A stretch of DNA of 39,505 nucleotides, taken from positions 1-39,505 of the forward strand of contig CASFWW010000051.1 in assembly GCA_949298505.1 (NCBI GenBank), read 5' to 3'. Below, in pieces: positions 29,586 through 38,274 of the stretch. A program made the translations under genes and the position numbers. Every line of letters starts with the position of its first letter. Position 1 is the first letter of the stretch. The notes beneath the pieces are model-generated. The model had not been told where the DNA came from and did no database searches. It saw only the letters and a list, made by a program, of their open reading frames with translations. The DNA is from Ornithoclostridium sp949298505 (GTDB lineage Bacteria > Bacillota > Clostridia > Christensenellales > UBA3700).

Positions 29586-31346
29586 TTATTCCTGCGAGGA
29601 CAGCGCGTTGAGTTGCTGTCTCATCTGTTTGCCGACCTGTTCGATTCTGGACAGTTCGGATTCAGGGATATATTTTATTCTGCCGATCATTTCACGCGCG
29701 CCGATTTTGAGTATATCGTCGAGGTCGACGTCCTTGGCGAGCGCTTCGCGGCTGTATTTGTCACATTCGAGTATCAGTTTGAGCATCATGAACTGTTTCT
29801 TAAGGCTCGCGTACGTGTCCACCTCGTGGAATGCGTCCTGATGCAGATAGTCTTCACGGAGAGACTTTGCGGTCTCCATCGTGAGGCGGTCGCTGTACGA
29901 AAGCGCGTCCATACCGACAAGCCTGACGATCTCTTCCAGCTGAGCTTCTTCCTGAAGGATCCTGAGCGCCTTTGCGCGGTTTTCTTCCCACTCCTGGTCA
30001 ACGTTTTCCTTGTACCAGTCTCCCATGCTGTCTCCGTACAGAGAATAGGACTGGATCCAGTCTATCGCCGGGAAGTGCCTTCTGTACGCCAGCGAAGCGC
30101 TGAGCCCCCAGAAGACCTTGACTATGCGGAGCGTCGCCTGCGAAACGGGCTCGGAAAGGTCGCCGCCGGGAGGCGAAACCGCAGAGATCGCGGTTATAGA
30201 TCCCGTTCTGTCATCAGACCCGAGAGTTTTGACAATGCCCGCTCTTTCGTAATATTCGGCAAGTCTCGAAGACAGATACGCCGGATAGCCTTCTTCGCCC
30301 GGCATTTCTTCAAGGCGACCCGACATTTCGCGGAGCGCTTCCGCCCAGCGCGACGAGGAGTCTGCCATAATAGCCACGTTGTAGCCCATGTCGCGGAAAT
30401 ATTCCGCTATCGTGATACCGGTGTAGATGGAAGCTTCACGAGCCGCGACAGGCATATCCGAAGTGTTCGCGATAAGCACGGTGCGTTTCATCAGAGGTTC
30501 GCCGGTGGTCGGATCCACGAGTTCGGGGAATTCGTTCAGAACGTCCGTCATTTCGTTGCCGCGCTCGCCGCAACCTACGTATACGATTATATCCGCGTCA
30601 GCCCACTTCGCAAGCTGATGCTGAACGACCGTCTTTCCGCTGCCGAAAGGTCCGGGGATACAAGCCGCGCCGCCCTTTGCGACCGGGAAGAAGGTGTCGA
30701 TGACTCTCTGACCGGTAACGAGCGGAGTCACGGGAGACATCTTGGTCTTGTAAGGTCTGCCCTTTCTGACCGGCCACTTCTGGGTCATGGTCAGCTTTTT
30801 GTCGCCCTTTGCCGTTTTTACGACGCAGACGACCTCGTCGATCGTAAATTCACCTTCGGATATCTTTGAAACCGTGCCTTCGACGCCGAACGGCACCATG
30901 ATGCGGTGCTCAACGACCTTGTTTTCCTGAACCGTACCGATTATGTCTCCGGCAGACACCTTGTCTCCCTTAGCGACCCGGGGCACAAACTTCCACTTCT
31001 TCTCTCTGTCGAGAGCGGACATACTCACGCCTCTTGCGATACGGTCTCCCGTCGCTTCGACGAGCTTATTCAGCGGTCTCTGAATACCGTCGTAGATTCC
31101 CTCTATTATGCCGGGACCCAACTCTACGGAAAGAGGTTCGTTGGTGGAAACCACGTCCTCGCCCGTACCGAGACCGCCCGTCTCTTCGTAAACCTGAATG
31201 GACGCCCTGTCTCCTCTGAGTTCGATTATTTCGCCGATGAGGTTTTTGTCGCTGACTCTCACGACGTCGAACATCTTGCAGTTCTTGAGTCCTTCAGCGA
31301 CGATAAGCGGTCCGGCGACCTTTACAATCTTTCCTGTTTCTTGCAT
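29586..31346 (-). CDS. ntpA: V-type ATPase subunit A (catalytic)
   Basis: The 586-residue catalytic subunit has the A-type P-loop GPFGSGKTVVQHQLAKW near residue 235, the catalytic GCGERGNEM stretch, the non-homologous insertion (about residues 115-190) unique to V/A-type catalytic subunits, SSRWAEALREMSGRLEEMPGEEGYPAYL, and PPGGDLSEPVSQ. ATP hydrolysis or synthesis here drives rotation of the D/F stalk. It starts three bases after ntpG. Confidence 0.98.
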   Translation of the reverse strand: MQETGKIVKVAGPLIVAEGLKNCKMFDVVRVSDKNLIGEIIELRGDRASIQVYEETGGLGTGEDVVSTNEPLSVELGPGIIEGIYDGIQRPLNKLVEATGDRIARGVSMSALDREKKWKFVPRVAKGDKVSAGDIIGTVQENKVVEHRIMVPFGVEGTVSKISEGEFTIDEVVCVVKTAKGDKKLTMTQKWPVRKGRPYKTKMSPVTPLVTGQRVIDTFFPVAKGGAACIPGPFGSGKTVVQHQLAKWADADIIVYVGCGERGNEMTDVLNEFPELVDPTTGEPLMKRTVLIANTSDMPVAAREASIYTGITIAEYFRDMGYNVAIMADSSSRWAEALREMSGRLEEMPGEEGYPAYLSSRLAEYYERAGIVKTLGSDDRTGSITAISAVSPPGGDLSEPVSQATLRIVKVFWGLSASLAYRRHFPAIDWIQSYSLYGDSMGDWYKENVDQEWEENRAKALRILQEEAQLEEIVRLVGMDALSYSDRLTMETAKSLREDYLHQDAFHEVDTYASLKKQFMMLKLILECDKYSREALAKDVDLDDILKIGAREMIGRIKYIPESELSRIEQVGKQMRQQLNALSSQE

Positions 31347-31348
31347 AA

Positions 31349-31675
31349 TCAGTCTTCCTTATTAAACAATATATCCGTGCCGACAGCCTTTTCGACATCT
31401 CTTTTTATATTTTCCATACCGTATCCCGTGCTTCCCTCTCCGGACGGAATGGGCACGATCGCAGGATATGCGGTGCTTTTATAGCGGCTTATCACGTGTT
31501 CGCACGCCTTGGCATAGTCTTCCGTGATGAATATCACCGCATGCGTTTTCGCAAGTTTTTTGATCAGATTTTCGCACTGCTCGACGTCGGTAGCAGCGAA
31601 TACCTCCATCCCGATCGCCTTGAACGCGAGTATCAGATCCCTGTCGCCTATTACGGCAATTTTACCTTCACGCAT
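31349..31675 (-). CDS. ntpG: V-type ATPase subunit F (NtpG in Enterococcus nomenclature)
   Basis: The 108-residue protein has the subunit F pattern: KIAVIGDRDLILAFKAIGMEVF, then HAVIFITEDYAKA and a C-terminal helix (GMENIKRDVEKAVG) that binds subunit D in the rotor. Length matches (about 100-110). It overlaps the 3' end of ntpC by eight bases and is two bases from ntpA, so is fully embedded in the operon. Confidence 0.94.
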   Translation of the reverse strand: MREGKIAVIGDRDLILAFKAIGMEVFAATDVEQCENLIKKLAKTHAVIFITEDYAKACEHVISRYKSTAYPAIVPIPSGEGSTGYGMENIKRDVEKAVGTDILFNKED

Positions 31676-32663
31676 AATAGTCCCTCAGCCTTGCTTTTAT
31701 TTGCGTCGTGTCGACGTGATTCTTCACGCAGATGAGAATCATCCTCACGACCTTGATTTCCTGTTTCTTTGCGACGTAGAACCCAGCGAGAGGACTTGTT
31801 GAGAAGATGTCCGTGCGGTCTCTCTTGAAAATGTCCAGCAGGTAGTTGTCCTGCGCCCTCTCGAAAGCAACCATTGCGTTTGCCTCGCCCGAGAAAGCCT
31901 CGTATACGATCTTGCCGTACGAAGTGTACCTGAACTTTTCCTGAACCGCTTCGTCCGTCGCGTCAAACGCGCTTTCGTACGCCGAAAGAGAGATCTCTCC
32001 GCCTTCAATAAAGGCTTTTCTGAACGACCTCAGCTCCTCTCCTTCTTTTCTCGAACGGATAAACGTCGTTATATTCGCAAAATCCACGACCGCCGTCCAG
32101 TAACGGATTATCGTCTTCTGCTTGCCTGCCTTTGCGACTCTGAGAATGTCCGCGTAACAAGCCTTGTCCAGGATCACGTCGATCGTTCTCGGGCTCTTGT
32201 CGCCGTTTGCACGCGCAAGATCCACGTCTGAAAGCGCCTTCGCCATCAGCGCCGGCAGCCTGTTGTAGGTGTCGCTGTATACGCTTTCTTTGAGCAAGGC
32301 GATATCCACGGTGCCTTCCGGAGCAAGCATGAAATCCGCGTCATCGAGGCGCATATATTTGGCTTTCGTCAAGGCTTTTGCGTTGTGGTAGTCCTGTTTC
32401 ATCAGGAAACTTTCCATGCCGCAGCCTTCGGGCATGGATTCTGCCATAAACGCGCTGACCTTGTCCTCCTCGGCGCGCAGGATCTTCTCGTAATCCCCGT
32501 TTTCGGCAATCGCACCGCCGCCGTAATTGGATTCGGCAAGCACCCTCAACGCCTCGTCCACGCTTTCGCTGTAAACGAGCCTGTTGAACTTCTCCTGATT
32601 GAGAAAGGTGTTTTCCATTACCCTTACGCGGGCGTTGGAATATACGGTCGATTTGTTTGCCAT
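31668..32663 (-). CDS. ntpC: V-type ATPase subunit C (NtpC, d-type)
   Basis: The 331-residue helical subunit forms the funnel joining the central stalk to the membrane ring. It begins STVYSNARVRVMENTFLNQE with VDEALRVLAESNYG, and carries three repeated helical lobes with conserved patterns (DYHNAKALTKAKY; FANITTFIRSRKEG; ending VRMILICVKNHVD). Length matches the family (about 330). It begins six bases after ntpE. Confidence 0.93.
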   Translation of the reverse strand: MANKSTVYSNARVRVMENTFLNQEKFNRLVYSESVDEALRVLAESNYGGGAIAENGDYEKILRAEEDKVSAFMAESMPEGCGMESFLMKQDYHNAKALTKAKYMRLDDADFMLAPEGTVDIALLKESVYSDTYNRLPALMAKALSDVDLARANGDKSPRTIDVILDKACYADILRVAKAGKQKTIIRYWTAVVDFANITTFIRSRKEGEELRSFRKAFIEGGEISLSAYESAFDATDEAVQEKFRYTSYGKIVYEAFSGEANAMVAFERAQDNYLLDIFKRDRTDIFSTSPLAGFYVAKKQEIKVVRMILICVKNHVDTTQIKARLRDYYA

Positions 32664-32669
32664 ACGCTT

Positions 32670-33251
32670 TTACTCCCCGAAAAGGATCCCGGACACCTCG
32701 CTCTCGCATTCCTCTCTGAGAGTCTCGAGTTCAAGGTCCAGTGACAGATTCTTGTCGTAGTTTTTGCCGATCAGGATAACGCCGCCGGTGATCGGCGCGT
32801 ATTCCTTGTCCAAAGTCAGTTTTACTTTGCACTTCTTCGCGACTTTCTCGACGAAGTCTTTTGTCAGCACGTCTTTGTCCTGCTCGCTGATGCGCACTTT
32901 GTCTCCGTCTTCCGCCGCCGACGCGATCATCTTCCCGACAAGATCGCAATACTTCTTCTTGTCTGTGCGCAGAAGCTCTGCGGCACGCCCGAAAGCTTTG
33001 CCGATCAGCAACGTCTTTGCGGTCAGAAGCGCTTTCTTGCAGTCGAGATTTGCCACCACTGCGGAATTCGCGATCACGGTGTCGTAAGCGGCTTTTTTCT
33101 TCGCCGCTTCTTCCTCGATCACGCGCTGAGCTTCTTTCTCCGCCTGAGAAGCGATCTCTCCGGCTTTTTCGCTCGCCGCCGCAGCGATGCTCTCCGCTTT
33201 TGCGTTCGCGTCGCCCAGGATCTTGTCGATTATAGCCTGTTTTCCGTTCAT
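32670..33251 (-). CDS. ntpE: V-type ATPase subunit E (peripheral stalk)
   Basis: The 193-residue protein has a long N-terminal coiled coil rich in Ala, Glu and Lys (about residues 10-60, AEKEAQRVIEEEAAKKKAAY) and a C-terminal alpha/beta domain (VRISEQDKDVLTKDF; GGVILIGKNYDKNLSLD), the layout of subunit E. With the NtpF (G/H) subunit it forms the stator stalk. It lies seven bases downstream of ntpK and six before ntpC. Confidence 0.92.
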   Translation of the reverse strand: MNGKQAIIDKILGDANAKAESIAAAASEKAGEIASQAEKEAQRVIEEEAAKKKAAYDTVIANSAVVANLDCKKALLTAKTLLIGKAFGRAAELLRTDKKKYCDLVGKMIASAAEDGDKVRISEQDKDVLTKDFVEKVAKKCKVKLTLDKEYAPITGGVILIGKNYDKNLSLDLELETLREECESEVSGILFGE

Positions 33252-33258
33252 ACGCTTA

Positions 33259-33726
33259 TTACGCTATGAAGAATACGCCGAGGAAGGAGATCAGCAGCGC
33301 GAGAAGCGCGTACGTCTCGACCATGACGGTGAGAAGCAGACCTTTACCGGAAGTCTCGGCTCTCTTGCCGACCATCGCAATTGACGCCGCAGCGCACTTA
33401 CCCTGATAGATGGCGGACACGAGACCTACGATCGCCATCGGCGCGCAAGCCGCGACCATTGCCCAGCCCTGCATATCCGTCATTTCTTTGACGCCGCCGC
33501 CGAGCAGTCCCGTCTGCATGAACACGATGAACGCGATGATCAGTCCGTAGATACCCTGCGTACCGGGCAGAAGCTGCAAAATGAGCAGTTTGCCGAACTT
33601 GTCCGGGTCTTCGCTCGTGACACCGGCCGCAGCCTGTCCTGCGGTTCCTACGCCGATTGCGCTTCCGCAACCTGCCATCAGTGCGGCGAGTGCCGCTCCG
33701 ATAATAGCGATATACGCTCCGTTCAT
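33259..33726 (-). CDS. ntpK: V-type ATPase subunit K (ion-translocating ring proteolipid)
   Basis: The 155-residue protein has four membrane helices, that is two fused hairpins, as in E. hirae NtpK. Ion-site residues are visible: L53, T56 and Q57 in LLPGTQGIYG, Q108 in IYQGK, and the essential carboxylate E137 in VETYALLALL. These correspond to the Na+ ligands L61, T64, Q65, Q110 and E139 of E. hirae, with identical spacing between Q108 and E137. Only the second hairpin carries the carboxylate, as in other fused K subunits. Its start overlaps the ntpI stop by one base. The residues favour Na+ coupling, though H+ use cannot be excluded. Confidence 0.96.
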   Translation of the reverse strand: MNGAYIAIIGAALAALMAGCGSAIGVGTAGQAAAGVTSEDPDKFGKLLILQLLPGTQGIYGLIIAFIVFMQTGLLGGGVKEMTDMQGWAMVAACAPMAIVGLVSAIYQGKCAAASIAMVGKRAETSGKGLLLTVMVETYALLALLISFLGVFFIA

Positions 33727-35723
33727 TACTTTTTTACCTCCTGATTGTGGATATAGTAATATTTCATTTCACAACCGAGCGGACGGAAAAGCTCTCCTCC
33801 GCCGGTATAAAATTTTCCGAAAAACTCGACGAACTGAAGCCTCGAGTTGTGCACGTACGCGCCCAGCGCGTTGATGCCGATATTGAACACGTGACCGATA
33901 AGGAATATTATCGCAGCCGCAACCACACCGATCGCCTTGACGGGGATCATGTTCATCATAAGCGCGCCTATCTCGTTGAATACCATGCCTATGACCGCCG
34001 AAGCGAGTCCGAGACCGAATATTCTCGTATAGCTCATAAGGTCGGAGAAAAAGTTGACGATATCGTAAAGACTTGCCAACGCGCCGCTGATCTTCGCCGC
34101 GCCTTTTTTGTGAAGCGCGCCGGACAACATGAGAAGAAACACTCCCACGCCCAGCAGAACGTATCCGACCGTCTTCACCCACGACGGGATCGTGACGGAT
34201 TTTATAAGCGAACTGCCGAAAGCAAGCGCAAGCCCTATCAGCATGAAATACCATGAGAAGGTACCCGAGATCGCGGACAGCGGCTTTTTCTGTTTAAACA
34301 GCGCGACCATGTTTATTCCCAGACCGAAACACATCTGGAATACGCCCATGCCCAGGCTGAGGAAAAGCATGTTCATCGGTTCCTCTATCGGATTGAACCA
34401 GCACCATATACCGAGGTCTGTCGCAGAATAACCGAAATAACTGCCGAAGATTATGCCCCAGATGACCGTGGACAAGCCGCCCATAAATACGATCTTGATC
34501 AGGCTTGCCTGACCTTTCGGGGGACGTTGCTTTATCAGCACTATGCCTGTCAGCAGCATCAGTATCAGACCGTAACCCGCGTCTGCGAGCATCATTCCGA
34601 AGAAAAGGAAGAAGAAGAACGCGACGAACGGATTGGGGTCTATCTCTCTGTAAGCGGGCGCGCTGAACATGTTGGTGACCGTCTGATACGGCTCCACCAC
34701 CGCATTGTCCTCGACGTATGTCGGCGGTTTCTCGCCCTCAAGCGGCTCCCTTATCTCGTACATAAGCGCAAGGGGACTGCTCTCCAGCTTCTTGTCAAGT
34801 TCTTCCGTCCTGTCGAGAGGCACCCACGCCTCAAGGAAATAAGATGTCTCCGTGCAACTCGTCTGCATCTCGCATTCGAGCTTGCGCTCCTCGATCAGAT
34901 AATAGTCGTAAAGTCTCTTGCAGTCTTCGAGAACGTATTCGAAAGAAATGATCTGTTCGATCAGTTTTTCACGCATGGAAGCGTTTTCCGCCAGAAGTTT
35001 TTCGCTGTCGGAGATCGCGTCTTTGGGCACGCCGGTATAATTGAGCGTGCATGCGGAAAATTCAGCGTCTGAAAGTATCCTGGTTATCTCGTCGTATTTT
35101 TCTTTCAGGAAAATGCATACGACCGTACATACGGAGCCGGCGTCGTATAAAAGCGTGCAGGCTCCTGCGTCCTCGGTTTTCTGCGCCGCCGCCTTTTTAG
35201 CGGACGGAACGCTGCCGAGCATTATGCATACGTTCGTCGTATCTTTGAAAGACTCCAGCTTCGCGTCCACGTCTTTGTACGGCTGAAGCTGAGTCACAGT
35301 ATTTTTGAGTTTGATTTCGTTCGCCTTGTTTTTGAGAAGCGCTTCAGAAAGACGGGTCAGTCTTTCGCACGCGTCGAATACGCCCTGCTCCAGTTCCGGA
35401 GTCTTGTAAAATTCCTCCATCGTCAGAGAAGGTTTCCCCGCGAGGAACGGCTTTTTTACCGGTTTGTAGCTGATTTTCTTGGCTTTGATCAATGCCTGCG
35501 CTTCAATCTGACAACTTTTCAGAAGATCGAAAATAAAATCTATCTTCGCCTTTTTCGCACCGAACGCCTCGATCGCGCTCTGCTTGTCGGCATAGCGCGT
35601 CTCTCCTACTTTCGGCGCGGCAACGATCTGCGCGCACTCTTCGGTGTGAAGAAGTTTTATCAGCTGTTCTCTCTCGGACGTGTTTCCGACGAGAACGAGT
35701 TTGCGCATTTCAACTACGGGCAT
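33726..35723 (-). CDS. ntpI: V-type ATPase subunit I (a-type stator)
   Basis: The 665-residue subunit has a soluble N-terminal half with coiled coils (KLKNTVTQLQPYKDVDAKLESF; a second around VLEDCKRLYDYYLIEERKLECE) that contacts the peripheral stalk, and a C-terminal half with about eight membrane helices beginning near residue 350 (PFVAFFFFLFFGMMLADAGYG). The FGMMLADAGYG motif and the SYTRIFGLGLA stretch with the key arginine facing the ring carboxylate are typical. It overlaps the preceding small subunit gene by 14 bases. Confidence 0.96.
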   Translation of the reverse strand: MPVVEMRKLVLVGNTSEREQLIKLLHTEECAQIVAAPKVGETRYADKQSAIEAFGAKKAKIDFIFDLLKSCQIEAQALIKAKKISYKPVKKPFLAGKPSLTMEEFYKTPELEQGVFDACERLTRLSEALLKNKANEIKLKNTVTQLQPYKDVDAKLESFKDTTNVCIMLGSVPSAKKAAAQKTEDAGACTLLYDAGSVCTVVCIFLKEKYDEITRILSDAEFSACTLNYTGVPKDAISDSEKLLAENASMREKLIEQIISFEYVLEDCKRLYDYYLIEERKLECEMQTSCTETSYFLEAWVPLDRTEELDKKLESSPLALMYEIREPLEGEKPPTYVEDNAVVEPYQTVTNMFSAPAYREIDPNPFVAFFFFLFFGMMLADAGYGLILMLLTGIVLIKQRPPKGQASLIKIVFMGGLSTVIWGIIFGSYFGYSATDLGIWCWFNPIEEPMNMLFLSLGMGVFQMCFGLGINMVALFKQKKPLSAISGTFSWYFMLIGLALAFGSSLIKSVTIPSWVKTVGYVLLGVGVFLLMLSGALHKKGAAKISGALASLYDIVNFFSDLMSYTRIFGLGLASAVIGMVFNEIGALMMNMIPVKAIGVVAAAIIFLIGHVFNIGINALGAYVHNSRLQFVEFFGKFYTGGGELFRPLGCEMKYYYIHNQEVKK

Positions 35724-36036
35724 ACTTCTCTTTCAGCCTCCCGATCACGACTTGCGCCGCTTTATCCAGGTTTTTTTCCGCAGTTTTGCCGAGCGCCTCG
35801 ATCTCTTTCTCGTTGGACGCTATCGCCGCCGCGTAGTGCTCGTCAGCTTTCTTTCTCGCGTTCTCGACGTTCTTTCTGGCTTCCGCCTTGGCTTTTTCCT
35901 TTGCCGCCGCAATGACTTCTTCTGCGTCCGCGTTTGCTTTTGCGACGGTCTCTTTTGCCCTTGCGTTGGCTTCTTTTACTATTATTTCCGCCTGATTTTC
36001 AGCTTGAACTATGCTGTCGATAATTTCCTGGACCAT
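35710..36036 (-). CDS. ntpF: V-type ATPase peripheral stalk subunit G/H (NtpF)
   Basis: The 108-residue protein is nearly all coiled coil, rich in Ala, Glu and Lys (AENQAEIIVKEANARAKETVAK; EEVIAAAKEKAKAEARKNVE), matching the G/H subunit that pairs with subunit E. AAGGTG precedes the ATG. It is the first V-ATPase gene after rpiB, eight bases from that gene's stop, and overlaps ntpI. The gene order F-I-K-E-C-G-A-B-D is identical to the E. hirae ntp operon. Confidence 0.85.
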   Translation of the reverse strand: MVQEIIDSIVQAENQAEIIVKEANARAKETVAKANADAEEVIAAAKEKAKAEARKNVENARKKADEHYAAAIASNEKEIEALGKTAEKNLDKAAQVVIGRLKEKYARS

Positions 36037-36044
36037 TTTTCACC

Positions 36045-36494
36045 TTATTTGAAATATTTGTTCTCGATAGCGGTGATCTTCGCCACTCTTCCTTCGTGTC
36101 TGCCGCCCTGAAAAGGAGTATCCAGCCAGATCTCCACCATCTTTGCGGCTTTTTCGGGAGTCAGTATCCTTCCTCCCATAGCCATGACGTTGGCGTTGTT
36201 GTGCGCCGAGATCATCTCCGCGGTGAATTCGTCGTGCGCCACCGCCGCTCTTATCCCTTTCACCTTGTTAGCGGCTATGGATATGCCTATGCCCGTGCCG
36301 CAGAGCACGATCCCTTTGTCACATTCGCCCGAAGCGACCGCCTCAGCCACCTTGAGCGCGTAGTCGGGGTAATCCACACTGCTTTCGTCGTAACAGCCGA
36401 AATCGACCGCCTCGATCCCTCTTTTTTTGAGAACTTTAACAATAGCGGGTTTGAGTACTATTCCGCCGTGATCGCAACCTATAGCGATTTTCAT
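36045..36494 (-). CDS. rpiB: Ribose 5-phosphate isomerase B
   Basis: The 149-residue enzyme interconverts ribose 5-phosphate and ribulose 5-phosphate in the pentose phosphate pathway. Motifs: IAIGCDHGGIVLK at the N-terminus, DESSVDYPDYALKVAEAVASGE, the catalytic Cys loop VLCGTGIGISIAANKVKGIRA, and HNNANVMAMGGR. The start at 36494 has AGAGGTG six bases upstream; a GTG at 36503 is a less likely alternative. It is followed after eight bases by the V-ATPase genes, so it heads that transcript, an unusual combination. tsaC and ywlE lie just upstream, as in the Bacillus ywl cluster. Confidence 0.96.
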   Translation of the reverse strand: MKIAIGCDHGGIVLKPAIVKVLKKRGIEAVDFGCYDESSVDYPDYALKVAEAVASGECDKGIVLCGTGIGISIAANKVKGIRAAVAHDEFTAEMISAHNNANVMAMGGRILTPEKAAKMVEIWLDTPFQGGRHEGRVAKITAIENKYFK

Positions 36495-36522
36495 AAATTG
36501 CACCTCTTTATTCGGACGAATA

Positions 36523-36544
36523 ATTATGTAACCTGTTACCTAAT
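36523..36544. promoter_or_regulatory. Imperfect palindrome at the rpiB-ntp promoter
   Basis: ATTATGTAAC-CT-GTTACCTAAT: 10-base arms with one mismatch, overlapping the -10 box and expected start. A second small palindrome ATTCGGACGAAT lies at 36510-36521. These are candidate operators. Confidence 0.45.
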
Positions 36545-36570
36545 ATGCTCTCTGCGTTAAAAACAGTCAA
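36542..36570 (-). promoter_or_regulatory. Promoter of the rpiB-V-ATPase operon
   Basis: TTGACT (36565-36570), 17 bases, CATATT (36542-36547) on the minus strand. The expected start near 36535 leaves a leader of about 40 bases. Confidence 0.7.
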
Positions 36571-36653
36571 GTGTTTATCAGTCCGATTGTGTTTATTTTA
36601 TCACAGTTTGCCTGCGTTGTAAAGAATAGATATTTTTTTCACGATCTTTTTAC

Positions 36654-36674
36654 AAAAAACGCCGTCAAAACGGT
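36654..36674 (-). terminator. Terminator between ywlE and rpiB
   Basis: Stem CCGT / ACGG (36662-36673) followed by GCGTTTTTTG on the minus strand. It is short but has a good T run, consistent with rpiB having its own promoter. Confidence 0.5.
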
Positions 36675-36678
36675 ATTT

Positions 36679-37131
36679 TTACGCATTCGGCGGCTTTTTT
36701 GTATTCTTTTCAGCAATATCCGCCACCGCTTTCGCGAGCTTGTCAAGCTTGAGCGCGCACACTCTGTAAACGTCGATATTCCTGCCGTAAGGGTCGTCTA
36801 TTTCCTCTCCGGTCAGGTCTTTCGCTTCAAAAAGTTTTTCCTTGGGCACGTAAGGCGCAAGCGCCTGCTTGTGCGGAGAGGTCATACACACGACGAGATC
36901 GCTTTCGTCCAGAAGCTTCTGAGTGACCGGTCTCGACTGGTGCGTATAGAATATTCCCCTTTCGGCAATTATTTTACGCGAATTTTCCGAAACTTCTTCT
37001 CCGTATCCGCAACAAAGCCCCGCGCTTTCGCAATCGGCGTCAATATTTCTGTTGTCCAGCTCCTTCTGAGTTATCGCCTGCGCAAGCGGGGATCTGCACG
37101 TGTTGCCCGTGCATACGAACAATATTTTCAT
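36679..37131 (-). CDS. ywlE: Low-molecular-weight phosphatase, protein arginine phosphatase (YwlE) type
   Basis: The 150-residue enzyme starts MKILFVCTGNTCRSPLAQ: the CX5R active-site loop with nucleophile C7 and T11. Threonine at that position is the residue that gives Bacillus YwlE its preference for phosphoarginine over phosphotyrosine. The DDPYG loop near residue 115 supplies the general acid aspartate. Length fits the LMW family. Its start overlaps the tsaC/Sua5 stop by four bases (ATGA). Whether the genome has the McsB arginine kinase cannot be seen here. Confidence 0.88.
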   Translation of the reverse strand: MKILFVCTGNTCRSPLAQAITQKELDNRNIDADCESAGLCCGYGEEVSENSRKIIAERGIFYTHQSRPVTQKLLDESDLVVCMTSPHKQALAPYVPKEKLFEAKDLTGEEIDDPYGRNIDVYRVCALKLDKLAKAVADIAEKNTKKPPNA

Positions 37132-38114
37132 ACTATTTTTCCTCCGGCTGATTTCAGCACTCTGTTCATGACCGATCCCCTGACGCCCTCGTTCCCGAAA
37201 TGCTCGCAGACGATAAATCCTGCGATCTTTTCACCTCTGTGCAACGCCGAGTAGATATTCCTGCATATCTCCGCATCCGTTGAGCCGACGTCGATATGCA
37301 TTCTTTTCCCCGCTTCCGCGCATACTCCTGAAGACGCTATGATGACGGGTCGCAGACCTTTTTTCTCCGCTTCGTCGTACGCATTTAAAAGACTTTCGGG
37401 CGTCGCGGCGACAACCGTCTCGCAAGAAGGCGCATAATGCTTGTATTTCATTCCGGGCGCCTTTGCTACTACCACTTTGCCGCTGAAAGTCCTGACCGCG
37501 CCGAGTACGTCGGCAAGCATTTCCGCCGTGATTGCGCCCGGTCTCAGGATGGTCGGGACGTCAGTTGACATATCGATTATCGTGGATTCGATGCCGACTT
37601 CACAGTCTCCGCCGTCTATTATCAGCGGGATCCTGCCGTCCATATCTTCAAATACATGCTCCGCGCTCGTGGGGCTGATATGCGTGGATCTGTTCGCACT
37701 CGGCGCCGCTATCGGTGTGCCGCACGCCTTTATGAACGCCCTAGCGACCGGATGCGAAGGCATCCTGATCCCCACTGTCTCCAGACCGGCAGTTACCGCG
37801 TAAGGCACGTCTTTCCCTTTTTTCATTATTACCGTTATCGGACCGGGCATAAACGCTTCCATCACCTTTTTTGCCCTTTCGGAAACGTCCTCGACCAGAC
37901 CTTCAAGCCCGGACAGGTCAGCGATATGAACGATCAGCGGGTTGTCCGACGGTCTGCCCTTCGCCTCGAATATCTTATTTACGGCAACGCCGTTGAACGC
38001 GTCGGCGCCGAGTCCGTAAACCGTTTCCGTTGGGAAAGCGACCACCTCTCCTTCTGCAATCAGAGAGGCGCCTTTTTCCAGCGCTTTTTCACCTTTCATA
38101 ACCAGTGTCTGCAT
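37128..38114 (-). CDS. ywlC: Threonylcarbamoyl-AMP synthase (Sua5/YwlC type)
   Basis: The 328-residue enzyme makes threonylcarbamoyl-AMP for the t6A37 tRNA modification. The YrdC domain is clear: GEVVAFPTETVYGLGADAFN near residue 20, KIFEAKGRPSDNPLIVHI, PGPITVIMKK and GTPIAAPSANRSTHISPTSAEHV. The C-terminal third is the Sua5 domain (from about residue 215, PGMKYKHYAPSCETVV), so this is the long two-domain form. GGAGGG precedes the ATG, with a GACGG-AAAA-CCGTC hairpin (38124-38137) immediately before it that may limit access to the ribosome site. It has a promoter at 38144-38172. Confidence 0.95.
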   Translation of the reverse strand: MQTLVMKGEKALEKGASLIAEGEVVAFPTETVYGLGADAFNGVAVNKIFEAKGRPSDNPLIVHIADLSGLEGLVEDVSERAKKVMEAFMPGPITVIMKKGKDVPYAVTAGLETVGIRMPSHPVARAFIKACGTPIAAPSANRSTHISPTSAEHVFEDMDGRIPLIIDGGDCEVGIESTIIDMSTDVPTILRPGAITAEMLADVLGAVRTFSGKVVVAKAPGMKYKHYAPSCETVVAATPESLLNAYDEAEKKGLRPVIIASSGVCAEAGKRMHIDVGSTDAEICRNIYSALHRGEKIAGFIVCEHFGNEGVRGSVMNRVLKSAGGKIV

Positions 38115-38143
38115 AGTCCCTCCGACGGTTTTCCGTCTTTTTT

Positions 38144-38172
38144 ATGATATACCCAATTCATTCAACTTGCAA
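38144..38172 (-). promoter_or_regulatory. Promoter of ywlC-ywlE
   Basis: TTGCAA (38167-38172), 17 bases, TATCAT (38144-38149) on the minus strand; leader of about 25 bases that contains the GACGG/CCGTC hairpin next to the ribosome binding site. Confidence 0.6.
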
Positions 38173-38196
38173 TAATTTTTTTCTGTCTTTGATGGC

Positions 38197-38274
38197 ATGC
38201 CCCGTCGGGGCATACGTTTTTTTACATAAATTTCAAGTAAAAACCGCACGCGTAACTGCATGGTTTATGTAAAA
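38197..38274. other. Orphan hairpin with T run, then an 11-bp inverted repeat
   Basis: ATGCCCC / GGGGCAT (38197-38213) with ACGTTTTTTT behind it looks like a plus-strand terminator, yet no plus-strand gene ends here. TTTTACATAAA (38220-38230) and its exact complement (38264-38274) follow, separated by 33 bases. Confidence 0.5.

Noticed and set aside
29502..30869. 455-codon plus-strand frame opposite the ntpA gene
   Set aside because: Antisense to a clear V-ATPase subunit; composition is that of a shadow frame.
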